A stretch of 64,000 nt of DNA, taken from NCBI GenBank assembly GCA_036426205.1, contig CM071567.1, positions 293,646,847 through 293,710,846 on the forward strand. The letters run 5' to 3'. The notes under the pieces are model-generated. The model made no database searches. It worked only from the letters and a program-made list of their open reading frames with translations, and was not told the DNA's origin. Below, piece by piece: positions 1 to 13,200 of this stretch. This DNA comes from Ascaphus truei (taxonomy: Eukaryota; Chordata; Amphibia; Anura; Ascaphidae). Every line of letters begins with the position of its first letter. The stretch's first letter is position 1. The translations under genes and the position numbers were made by a program.

Positions 1-560
1 GAAGGAAAAAGCGCTGACGTCAGAGCGCTTCCGGTGCGCTGACATCAGTGGCCCGTCGGCGTGGGACAGAGGGATTGAGTCATGCAGGCTGCTGCTAAGG
101 GACAGGCCTGGCCAGAGGTCGGGCCCAACCTGCAGTGTCGGCCGGCCGGGCCCCCCCCGACTCACTGGGCCTGGGACGCCAACCCCGGCAGAACCACCCT
201 GTTGGCGACCCTGCTCCTCAGACTGATTGCGATGGGTCACGGATAATTTCGCCCTTGAGGAAATATAATAGTATATTATTGATGGGGAGATGGTGAATGG
301 GGAATCTTATGCCAGATTATGTTAGGAGGCTGTATGGTGATAGCTTTGATGTGAATGTTCTTATGCTATTATCTATATTTTAAAAAAATAATTATTTGTG
401 TTAATGTGTTGCATTTTGTGATGTATGACTTTGCAATACCAAACATAATTTTTGTGTGAAAGTATGTTTTTCTGTGCTTCTTATTTTTTTTCTGTATTGC
501 AATGTTGTTGTTTAATGCTTGTAAACCCAATAAAAAAAAAACTATTAAAAAAACAACAGA
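1..560 (+). mobile_element. Possible 3' end of an L1/Tx1-type LINE
   Basis: A GC-rich, palindrome-containing part (1-240) is followed by AT-rich sequence that ends with AATAAA (529-534) running into a long A tract. This is the usual look of a LINE 3' end with a poly(A) tail. No open frame or reverse transcriptase motif is visible, so the family is a guess. Confidence 0.3.
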
Positions 561-860
561 AATGTAATACACGTCTACAAGGTAAAGATTTCCCTGCAGC
601 AATAGCAATCCTGCTGTAGGTCACTGTATGTGACAGATCGCCCAGGGCAACACTGGGCTTGCTCAACACAGACGGGTCTTTGCAGCTCCCTGCAAGGTCA
701 CCCACTGTTCTGTTCTCCTCGTGTTCAAGGAGGATCGGGAACGGTGAAACGGAGCAAGAACCTTTTGTTACTTGGGGGTGGGGGGGGGGGGGTTATTTTT
801 AAACTCACCCGAATGGAGGGTTAAATAAATAAATAAATTATTCATTGGAAGAAGAAAGAA

Positions 861-1030
861 AAAAAAAAGCAAGCAGCCGGCTGCAGCTGAAGTGCTGATG
901 TCAGGAGGAGAGGGCAGTATAGTATGGTGCAGTCACAATGAGGAATGCATGCCTGCTAGCTCCGTCCTGAGCCTCCCTTCCCACTGCTCCAGAGTGCACA
1001 CACACATACACAGGCTGGGGGGTCAGGAGG
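861..1030 (+). promoter_or_regulatory. LGI2: Presumed LGI2 5' UTR / proximal promoter
   Basis: The 170 bases before the LGI2 ATG are moderately GC-rich, contain a short CA run (acacacacatacaca) about 30 bases upstream and no clear TATA box or CpG island. Placement is by position only; the transcription start is not visible. Confidence 0.35.
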
Positions 1031-1206
1031 ATGGCGCTCATCAAGGGACCCCTGCTGTTCCTGGTTCTGCTTGGATGCCCGCTGCACCTCGGACAGCCTA
1101 GGAAAGCCGTGCGATGCCCTTCCACCTGCAGCTGCACAAAAGAGTCAATCATTTGCGTCGGGTCGTCCTGGGTCCCAAGGATCGTCCCCAGCGACATCAG
1201 CTCCTT
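1031..1206 (+). CDS. LGI2: LGI2 exon 1: signal peptide and N-terminal cysteine cap
   Basis: The start ATG has A at -3 and G at +4, a strong Kozak context, and opens a hydrophobic leader (residues 8-16 are mostly L, F and V). The cysteine cluster RCPSTCSC and the [14 protein letters not shown] stretch follow, as in other LGI2 proteins. The exon ends TT before gtaagt, leaving a phase-2 split leucine codon. Confidence 0.93.
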
Positions 1207-4200
1207 GTAAGTGGAACGTAAGCTGCAAAAGTTGTGCCTGGGAGGAGGGGTGTTGTATTCTGACCCCGTTAGCTTTCTTTGATGTGGGATCCTCAGAAAG
1301 CATCTGTTATAGTGCCGACCAGATACAGGGTTTAACGTCTCTGCACTGGAGCTGTGCAGGTTTAGATCAGTGTATAAATCACTGCATTAAGAAGAGGAAG
1401 TTGCAACTCATTTATATTAAGTAGCATAAATTGTTAGAGAAATGTAGATGGTTTTTGTTCATGATAACACGCTATGCTGTACAAAGATATAAAGCTAAGG
1501 GACATTTTGGGTGACATTTTAAGTTTAAATGCTACATTCACATAGTAGATTATCCGGCTGATATATTTACCGTAGCAATGATATGCAACATTTCATATTG
1601 ACATACATTTAATTTAAGTTCACCTTCTAGTCGCTGGTCCTGTTTAACACTTGAGCCGCTGCTCTTAATGTTGTCCCTGCTAATATTACTTTTCAAGTGA
1701 GTACGTAGCCTTTTAATGAGAACACTGAACAGAGGGAGAAAGCAAATTCACATTATTAGTCACCGTATGGCTTGTGAGTATGGACCCTCTCTCGGAATTC
1801 CCTTTAACCAGCTATTTTGCAGAGGGCCCTGCAATGCATAACAATGCCATTGGTTTCTGGTCCCAAAAGGTAGTCGATGCATGGATCAGCCTTCTAGTGG
1901 TAAAGGGTTAAACATATGCGTGGGATAATCAAAAAGATCTCATGCAAAGGAATAAGATATAGAAGCCAGAGTCAAATTGTCCCTACATAGGGGCAAGTTA
2001 TATGTATCTGAACTGTTGCATTTAAAAATTATTATTTAATATCATATGGGTTGTCCCGAAAGTTACAAAGAGGCCCAGTTTATGTGCTAAGGCGGGAGAG
2101 GCCAACTCCATTCCTCAAGGGCCACCAACAGGATATCTCTGCTTCAGCACAGGTGGCTCAATCAGTGGCTCATTGTGCCACCTCTGCTAAAGCAGGGATA
2201 TCCCATATACCAGGCCTGTTGGGGTCCCTTGAGGAGTGGAGTTGGTTACCCTTGTGCAAAGGTAACAAAAAATGTATGTTTCAGAATTTTTTCAGGTGTA
2301 GCTTCAGTCTTTCAAGTGACTTTAGAATATTTGTGTAGTGAACGCAGGCTCTAGGAGGGGAGATAGAAAATGTGTGAATGCAAAAAGATCAATACCTCCG
2401 ACGGCCTACCACACCTTGTTGTGTAATGCACTGCAGTTTCTGAATCTTGTTTCTGGGTGCATTTCTAGGAGCCTGGTCAATGGGACTTTTTCTGAGATCA
2501 GGGACAGAATGTTTTCCCATCTGCCCTCCCTGCAGCTGCTGTAAGTATTGCAGTTCACAACAAAACCCCCTTGTTACCGCTGCATGTTTTATCCCTTCTG
2601 GCACTGGTGCATCATTACCATTACGAACACGTCACTGGAAGTAGTGTTTGGGATGGGAAAACGTGCTACATCAATATGTGCCCTTTCTCTTGCAAAAATG
2701 ACAAATAATATATGAATAAGATAATTAAAATGTTGTAAAACAATGGCATCCCACTTAACACTATACCCGGCTGGAAGTAATCAGCCAATATTTTCTTTAA
2801 ACGAATTACATTTTGCTTTTACAAATTTGGGCCTGAAAATGCCAGAATGTCAATGCTTCTTAGTTGCTGGTTAAAGGGCTTCTAAGGCATTAAGAAATAA
2901 ATGGTGTGTTAAGTCCAAAACTGCTGTGATCAGCTCCCAGTTGTAAATAACAGCCATTTGTAACAGCTCCAGCAAAATTCCTTTATTGTATTTCAATATG
3001 TCCATAAGAAAGAAAAATAGTGGATAATTATATAATGAACTATGTCTTCAAGATAAAAAAAAACAGAAGTAAACGGGAATCATTTATTCCATACCTAAAT
3101 GTGTGCATTTATGTGGTTGAAAGTGTGTGTTGATGTGATTATTTGGTGCTTGTGAATTAGCTTAGGCTGGGGAAATGGTACTGCAGAGCGTGCAGAGGTG
3201 TCCGCACGCTGAGCGAGAAGACTGCCTTAAGGCAGTGTTCGCGTCCATGCGGCGTGCGGGCGCGTCCACGCAGAAGCAGGAGGGTGGCGCGCATTGCGCG
3301 AGAAATCAGTTAAACTGATTTCTCAGCGCGACAGACAGGTCACGTGAGCGGTTCGCTCAAAGAGGGCGAACCAGCTCCGTGACGTCACTGGCACGCCCAC
3401 AGACACGCTCACGGATGGTGCGCGTACCATTGCCAAAAAATGCACCCGCTTTAAGCGGGTCACGGCCGCGCGCGCCTCCGCACAGGCCAAGGCACTATGG
3501 ACCTGGTCTTAGAACCCAAAAGCCAATTCTTATACATTAACTTTGGGCAAGTCAATTTATTTCTCTGTGCCTAAGAAACTAAAAATTGGACTTCAAGTTC
3601 TACTGTTCAGGGACTTTATTGGGCCTCTAATATTCTATGTCCAGCATAGTGTACATGTCTACGCGATATACTGTATGTAACATACTGTTATCATGATCCC
3701 ATTTCTAAAACACTTTAGTCAAACCACACGACTCACACTTGACCAGTGGTGCCTCAAAGCACCTTTCTCTTAATAAGGACCATAGATTAATACATTGGGG
3801 TAAAACTGCCACGTTTGTTTATACACACACAAGAGGCCCCCGTATTCTTACCAGGAGGCTCTCTCCCTGTGAGCCTTTGATAATTTTACCATGGTTCGCT
3901 CCTAACCATACATCAGCCTTCTTTCTGGCCTGATGTCATAACAGGGTTACTCATGACTGCTGCCTTGTTTATACATGCCCTTACCATACCACAAGAAGAC
4001 TACCTATGGGTCTTACCATACAGTACAACTAGAAGACCATCTATGGGTCCAATCTACCTTTAGCCCCTTGATACCTTGTAAGAACTGCCCGAATCACTTG
4101 ATAACACCAATGACAACCACCATTACTGTGGTAACAAATCAGGACTGAGAAGCAATTTGTCCTTCCACCAGCAATTATACCTGGAGGTTAGTCCCCAATC

Positions 4201-7200
4201 CTTAATCCCTACCCCTACTGTACACTGCCTGAGGGCTTATCGGACTCCTGTTCATGTGCCTTCCCTCCCTGAACTTAAGGGTTTCTTTCTCAGAACGTGT
4301 TCCTGATTTGAAGGAGTGTTATCACACCATGGGTACTGTCGCCTTTATTTTGCATTTACTCACTCTGATACTCCAGTAGTTTTCATATTGGATTAAACAT
4401 TGGAAATGCCTCTATAGGTGTTTCATGATGAAGTATGCAAGTGCAGACATAAAAGTAACATTAGGAAAGGGAGTCTCTATCCCAAAGAACTTACAATCTG
4501 TGGTAAGTAGGAATACCTAGAGTACCACCACGTTAGAGCAGGTGCTATTCTGGAAGCTTAAGTTAATATATTTTGGGCTGTATGTATAAGCAGTGCTAAG
4601 CCTTACCTTAAGGCACTTATGGCCCATTCATTTCAATGGGTTCTATGGTGCCTTGCATCTCAGCACAGCTCCGTCTTTCTGGCCATTTGTCGCCTACGTA
4701 GCACTGCTTAGTTAGTACCCTTTGCACACCGATTCCGTCATTGATTGGTCATTTAAATCAGCATCTCAAACGACATTATTTTTGTTGTTGATGTTCCCAC
4801 CTTAATGCACGAGTGCCCTGGGACAGAACCACAGTGATCTTACTACTGGGTGCCCCCTACTGGTACAATGTGCCATGAACTCACCACCATTATTTTGCCG
4901 AGTTTTAATTCACCCAGACCTGAAACTCAATTTCCTAACTTGTGAACATCAACTTATCTGTACACCCACATTGCCTCATGTAACCTTTGCCCAGAGGGTA
5001 CTTCCGGCGCAGGTCAGCTCTGAAGAGGGATGCACTAATGAAAGCACCGTCTCCACAGCCCTTGGCACTAGAGTAGGCATGTCTTACTCCTGAACGAGGT
5101 GACAAGCCTTCCTGTGTACCACAGGCATAGGGTTTCCAAGTGTCCAGTATTGAACTGGGCTGTCCTGTATTTGGACACTGTCCAGTAAAAAATTAGAGGT
5201 AACACTGGACATGTATGTGTCTGGTACTACCTCTCTGGTCATAGTGACCTGACCGGCTTGGGGTGCCACAGGATTTCCCCAAGCAAGGAGAGAGCAGGGC
5301 TGATGCTAGGGGGCTGGGCAGCTTCCTCCATCGTGATTGGCTGCATTACTCAGCAGCAGCCAATCAGGAGGAGGTGTCAGGAGCCTGGAGGTGGTGCCAA
5401 GGAGAGGAGGAAACAGCATGGAGCAGAGAGAGATGTATGTTCGTGTGCATTGCACCTTCCACCATTATGTCCAGTATTTTTGGAGAAGCCACCTGGCAAT
5501 CCTACACAGGTAAGTAAGAGTGAAGGGGTAGCTAAATAGTTGACAGGGGAAAACTGTTACTGGAACGTCAGCCTTGGTCACTTGCACTATCCTCAACTGG
5601 GTCAGTCCCAAACCACTGGCCTTGTGGCCCCTCTCTGGTTCCAACCTAGGTCCTTGAACTGGGGCCCATACTTTGTCTTACTGCTACCAGGCAACCTAAT
5701 TGGAACACCAACCTTGGGTACAGGATTTCCGTCCAGACCCATGTACCTTGGGCCTATCCTATTTCCTACCGGGTCAGTTGGGGGGGGGGGAAGGGAACAG
5801 GATTAAGTTGTAATGGGGGTGTAGTGGTCGCCCTCCCCAGCAGCATCCTCCACCTCTTCCTGCTGGTGGCCTTGCGGCTTTGCATTCCCCTCTCTTCCCC
5901 TTTGCCCTGGCATTACCTGCGGGAGGGCACTTGAAACAAGTGAATGCTCAGACACACAAAGTGTACAATGAAGATTGCACATGTCCTTCTGTTGCCAGTG
6001 CAGTGTTTTTGCTTCAATTATGCAACCAGGAGACTTTGATACATAACTTAAATTTTGTCCTAATGAAAATAACCCAGTCATTATTCCATGTTTCAAAACA
6101 TTTTCCAGCAGCTACATCTGCAGAAATCTACAGTTACCAGTTAATACAACTCATTACGCAAAAAAAGGAATCACTGCATCATTTTCAAATGGGTTCCATT
6201 AATCAAAGATTTCAGCGCATGCAAAAAGTGTTTGTGTGTGCAAAAACTATTCATCAAGTTAGCGTGCATAGCAAGTAATTAACTAGAAGTGTGAGCATGG
6301 GTTACACGTATCTATACATTATTTTTCAGCTGTTTAAAAAACTGTTTGTATACATTGCACCTAATTGAGTCCAAGCAGAACTGTGTAGCAAATTTGTATT
6401 GTTTCTTATTAGCACTCCCCTGGTCTTTAACTGCAGTTGCCTGTGTATTGCACTAGCACACTTATTTCTCTCAGAACAGATATGTTCATTAATGATGTCC
6501 CATCTACCATTCACACCCAATAATAATTATATACTGAATAATCTGCATACATATCCCCAACATATGTTTATGATATTATTACATTATTTAATATTATTTA
6601 TTTTATTATGGTTCCCTTCATTCCAATCTCTGTTCCCTAAAGTGCAGTGTACCTGTTTGGCGCTATATTAATGCGAGTACAATATAGAGAAATGTGCACT
6701 AGAATTTAAGCTAAGCAGCCGGACAAAGGAAATCCTTGGACATAGGAGCTTTCAGTCAGGGGACAACCTCCCTGCAGAGTAGTGGAGTCGAATACAGTAA
6801 AGGAATGTAAAACAGTGGCTTCAGAACATCTAGGAAGATGGGCAGGTTAGGTCTTAATCTTCCATTGTTTTCTATGCTTCTATTGTTGTATAACATACGA
6901 TAGCGCTAATACAGTGCTACCACGCGGAAATCCCCAGTTAGCGCTGGATTGGGGTTTTCACACTTTATTGAATAAGGCTCTATGTATCCTTCACACTGCA
7001 CATCCCTCTGCCAATAAAGAGATCTTCCAGCGTCCCTGGATATTAACCAGTGCACTCACCAGTGTGGCTTCCTATTGGTTCACATGGGCTGCTCTGTTGG
7101 ATTCTCCAGGAAATACACCGGCACCAACAAATTACTCATTAATTATCTCTAGAACCAGGTGGACCCCAGAGATGAAAATAACACGGTCCAACCCCAGGAT

Positions 7201-10200
7201 TCCAACTGAGTAAAAAATGAATGTGCGATTTTGACAGGATTGCCGCTTGAGCCCTTTGGACGCCCCAGGACGTAATCCACTATCTCATGGGGTGTGGTAC
7301 TCCAAAGGCCCCATGTATTGGGTTTGTTTTCCATGGGAGATATGAAACACAGGGAAATGGAGCGGCCATGGGATTTCGATTTGCCAAAGGTGCCGCTGCC
7401 CCTTTGGCAACCAAAGGGTTAAAGCCCCGTTACCACATCGTAAAATCTTAGAATTGTATGTGTATTTTAGAGCCATTAGAAAGCTGCTTCAAAACTATTA
7501 AGTGTTTCCATTGGTAGCAGATCGGTGGTTTTCAGCCTGTGTTCTGTGGAGCCTTCGGCTTCCATCCAATCCTACAAGGGCTTCCCTTACCAACATGTGG
7601 GGACCGCGGATATTTGATCAGAACCATCGCTAACACCACCCTAACTCCTGTTACTAGTTTTAAATACCTGGGCATATGGTTTGACTCCCACTTAACATTC
7701 GGGATGCACATTGATACCCTGACAACCAAAACCTATGCCAAACTAGGTGTACTTTACAGGAATATAACAAGATCCACCGCTCTCCTATTATAACAACTTA
7801 GTAAATAAAAGATATCACAGGTGCACAAGGGAATGATTGAATACTATATATTACCTCCTGTGTGTATATATAGTACTTTACAGGAACAAATCCTCCCTAA
7901 GCCTGCTGGTCAGAAAGCGTATCGCACAGCAGATGCTAATGCCAATTATTGACTATGGAGACATAGTATATGGCTCGGCACCTCAAACCCACCTTAGCAA
8001 ACTTGACACCCTCTACAATTCAATTTGTCGTTTCGTTCTCCAATGCAACTACAACATACATCACTGCGAAATGCTCAAAGAACTAGATTGGTCATCACTC
8101 GAGTCTAGGCGCAAATTCACCTTTCCTGTCTTGCCTTCAAATACTTTCTGGGCAAGCTACCCATCTATCTGAACAAGCTCCTCACCCCTACCACATGCAG
8201 CACTTATCATCTGAGATCAGACTCCAAAAGACTGTTCATGGTCCCAAGGCTCAACAAAGTATCCGGCCGTTCCTCCTCTTACCGTGCACCCCTAAACTGG
8301 AACAACCTACCGGAGACTCTCACATCCACCACCAGTTTAAGTTCTTTCAAAACTAAGGCTGTCTCACATTTTAATCTGGTTTGTAACTGTTACATAAGCC
8401 TATAATATACATCTTCTCTAACTGTGCATGCAATATATTGTATATAATGTATACCCTGTTCATTTATGTAACTGTATTTGTAACCATGTATTATTTGTCA
8501 TATTAACTATGTCCAGGACATACTTGAAAACGAGAGGTAACTCTCAATGTATTACTTCCTGGTAAAACATTTTATAAATAAAAATAAATAAATAAATATT
8601 TTACCCCTTAAGACTCAGTTTCATTTATCACTCACTATATTTTTAAGTACAAGAATTATAAACAACGACTAAATGTTACCCTGTAATGTTCTAAATTATA
8701 TATAACATAGACAGCCTGTAGGATAAATCGGCTATTTCCAGAGAAGCCGCGAAGAACGTTTAATGGGGTTCCACTGAGGCACCAAAAAATCGAAAAACAA
8801 GTTCTACACAAGTTGAAGACGTGTGCGGCGGTCACATGGATCATATCGCCATTAGTTCCAGTCTTTGATATATTTAAGATGCCCTCTGTAACGTGATCTC
8901 TTTCATCATAATGTAAATTATGGATTGCATTTACATTTGCATTATAGCAGGCAATATGGTGAAAGATTGATGTTCGGAGGGAATTACTCCCACTTACCGG
9001 TTACTTCATTACATTCTAGTCTTCTACCGTCACTATTGAACACTACATCAAATATTCCATTAATATTTTAATGAGTAAAAAAAGAGACCAATAAATTGAG
9101 CTTGCATTCTGTTGAGAAATGTCATACATTTCAACAGAATAATTGGTAATGCAAAGCAACAACCAGCACTTGTGTATTATAACAATAGGACCTTAATGGG
9201 TTTTAAATAGATGGGATACAATATGCTGTCCCATTTACTCAAGCACAAATAAATATTATTTTTTTAATTGTCATCTTTTTCCTTTTAAACCCTGATTACA
9301 TATGTCTGGGTGAAATTCTTTATGCTTAAAAAAAAAAATACTAGTAAAGTTAAATAATATTTCCAGGACCTCACAAAATGGCTGAGAAACTGGATTATGC
9401 CTCATGATGTTATGCCTCGCTGATTTTAGCTACATTATTGTGACACTGTGTGCTCATATGCATGTCATTACCCAGAATCCCTTGCTGAGGTGGAAACACT
9501 GTATGCTAAGGGATAATGGAGAAAGACAGTGTTTCAGACCTGTCTGACTCGCAGGGCCCGCCTTAGGCTTTGCCGGGTCCAAGGCGGCACGCTGCCAGCG
9601 GGGCCCCCCTGTAAACAAAGAGGGATTTACCTAGATGAGCAGCACTCCTCCGGCAACGTCACATCACATCATATGACGCCGTGATGGCACTTTACCATGG
9701 CAACACAACATTACAGGAGGTGAACCGCTGTGGAGAAGGTAAGAAGACACACACCCCCCACCCATAAGTCCATGTGATGAGCAATGTAATGTTCCTTTAG
9801 GTGTTTGCTACAACGTCTTTATTGCTTTGGTATAAATGGAATATTCTGTGATATTTATTGATGTCTTCTTGGAGATCTCTGTGACAAAAATGCTACTGTC
9901 TGTTTTTCTATCTCCATCAAAGAGTGTATATATATATATATATAAAATAGAAACAGGTATGAGAACCTCGCGTTACTGTACAGTGCTGCCATACTGATCA
10001 CAGCCCTTCAGAGCAAACTTGTTTTTCAGGTCAGGCCTGAGCTCAACATAGACGAGGAGATGTATCAATGGAAGTACAATTTTATGTGTGTGTCAAAGTG
10101 TAAGAAAGTGTTTCCTACACGTTGTGCTAACTGTGAGCCAGAAACGTTTACGTCGTTTCCGACCTGGCAGACCTTTTTTGATGCAAATACAGGATAACAA

Positions 10201-13200
10201 AAGTGACACAGGGAGTGGCAAAGTTGGATCTCATTATGTCTGCCGTGTAACTCCTCCCTTACTCCTCCTGCTGACACTCCCCAAGTCACAAGCTAATATT
10301 GCACAGCTTCCAGCAAAGGCCTTTGATACATTGATGCAGAGACACAAATGACACAATTTGCCTTTATTTTGTTCCAATTCTGCCTTGATATACAGTCTCA
10401 CCTTCTTTGTGTTCACTTCAAAGTTATTTTGCACAAGTTTAATAAATGTAAAAAGTATATATTGTTACGATTGTGCTCGCCACAAACCGGGACCGGACCG
10501 CGGGGCTGAGGTGGGGTTATATAATCACCGACCTTAGTCCGCGCAGACTGATCCGGAGTGCGCAGTTCGTAGTCGTACGTAGCAGGGTCAGGATTGGAGA
10601 AGGCAGCATCGTCGTTATTCAAGCAGGAGTTCGGCAACAGGTAGTCAGGAGTTCCCCGCTTCAGCTTAGGAGCGTGAGCGCGGGAGTGGCCTCTTCGTGA
10701 GGAACGGCCTCGGCCCATGACGCCGGTCTTAGCAGGGGGAGACAGCAGGCTGGCCGAAGTACACCGCAGGGCAGCGTCGGGAAACCAACGCTTCAGCACA
10801 GAAATCAGGAACGGGCCCCCGCATGGAACTAGCAGGCGGCCTCAGGAAACAACGCTTCAGCAGAGAAGTCAGGAACGGGCCCCCGCATGGAACTAGCAGG
10901 CGGCCTCAGGAAACAACACTTCAGCAGAGAAGTCAGGAACGGGCCCCCGCATGGAACTAGCAGGCAGCCTCAGGAACTAGGGGCAAGAACCAGAAAGGTT
11001 AGTACACCAGGATGCAAGCCAGGGTGGCTTGTGGCAGAGACAGTAATGTCCAGGGTAGGAATTTATGCTAGGCACTGTTTCAGTGCCAAAGCCCAGGCTA
11101 TAAAGGGCGGAGATCCAATCACAGGAGGAGGGTGTGTGAGTATTCCTCCAATGATGAAGCACATGGCAGAAGCTGCAATGAGAGGCAGCACATGTGCCAT
11201 TGATTGCCAGAGGAAGCTTTTGCAAATGCAGAAGTCTGCAAAAGCTATAATCAAAGCCAGGAGCGGATTCCTTACATATATTTACTGAAAATATGGAATG
11301 AAGTGCGTATTAGGTTGCGTCCCCGCTAGCGCTGAGCGCGCGGCGCTTGCCGCGGTTACTTACATATATAGATATATGTAAGTCCACGCTCACGTGGTGC
11401 GCGGGCGTGCTCGTGCACACACGCTCACCGGCGCTCTGCGCTTATGTAAACAAAAAAAATCTAACTTTCCAGTGCGCTCAATGCCCCCTCCCCCACACGC
11501 ACGCGTGTAAATGACAGGACACCCGGCATTCATTCTTTGAGCGCTCTCCAAGCATGAGCGCACTCAGCGCCAGCGAGGACTCAGTCTTAGAGGGTAGACT
11601 GTAAGTACAGTAATGTGACTTCATCTTATAACATATTAAAGTGAAAGCACAAAGCTGTGTAAATGGGCACCCACAATACTACATTTAATGTCTGTTCCAT
11701 AATATGGAAGGCATTTAATAGCCTTGCTAACATTAGCCAAAAAATAAATAAACAAAAATGTATAATAACAAAGAGAATATACAATATATCTTTTATCATG
11801 AGAAAGTTAATGGCTCAGACCTAACTGAACAAAACATTCTCCAGTGGCTCAAATGATGACCCCCTGCTCTAAAAGAGTTTTCTGTGGAGTCCTAACGAAC
11901 ATGTAATTACATTAATATAGAAAAATGATAGATAGGACAGCAAAAGATCATTTAGTTACATTTTATTAACCAAGTTAAACATCGCAACGTATGATGACAG
12001 CCACAAATACACAGAACGTTAATTTGAGAACAAGGCGACATAGCAGTTTCAAAGTGGTGAACTCGTGGAAAAGTTAAAAACAAAAAAATAAATTTTCCCC
12101 CAAAATTGTTCAAAAAGTTCGAGGATATTTAGAAAGTATGTGGAGAGAAATGCTGCATCAGGGTTAAACATGGGATATGCACAACAAGTATATGTAGTAA
12201 AGAAACCACGTCATATACTGTATATACTGTGTATTCCCCATCACCAGAGAATCGTCAGAATGAAAAGCGAGGGGATTTTCCTACAGAAAGCAGGGTGATT
12301 TATTCATTTGTTCCTAAAAATGTTAAGCATGATTTTATTTCCTGGTATGTACAAATAGTTGCTATCTATGACTTGTGGGTTTTGAAAGCAATTACATTTC
12401 TGTTTCTCCATTAAAAAGTACAATTTTGCATTCATGGATTTGGTGAAGCATAAATATAAATATATATAAAAAAAAAAGAAGGTCTGCAGAGAACACTCAA
12501 GTACTAAACCCCGCCCAGAAATAACTAATTAAAATCAATCATTCCAAAGATAAAATAATAATAATAATTGATATGGTCTCACTTCAAATTACCATATTTT
12601 CACATTACTAGAGATGCAATTTTTTTGCCAACTTTGCAATTTGCATAAGACATGTGACCTTACTTGTTAAAGAAATGACATTACTTTTTAAGAAATTGCA
12701 AATAGTTGAAAAGAATTGGTTGAAATGGCAAAATTTCACTTTTTTTTTTACACCCAATTTAGAACATTTTCATTTTTAAAATTGTGAGAGTCAAAACATT
12801 GCGAATTTGTCAAAACAATTGCAACACAATTTGCCATCTGGAAATCCACACACAGAACAGACACAAAAAGTTTGTTATGAGTTCCACTTCACAAGACTCT
12901 CTGGCCGCAAAGATGTTAGAGCATCTTTTTTACTGCCACTTTCTTCCTACAAGCATGACTACTTTACATCAGTTTATACAATCTGGGAGATCACTCCGCA
13001 AACAGTGAAATATTATACTTGTCAATAAGTTGCCACCGCGGTAATGACATTCATCGTAACTAATTCTGAGCATGGCAATGCCTGGTTCTAACCTGCTGTC
13101 TTCATTTTCAGCTTGCTGAATTCTAACTCATTTACTGTCATTCGAGACGATGCCTTTGCTGGTCTCTTTCACCTTGAATACCTGTAAGTGGTTCATTTCA

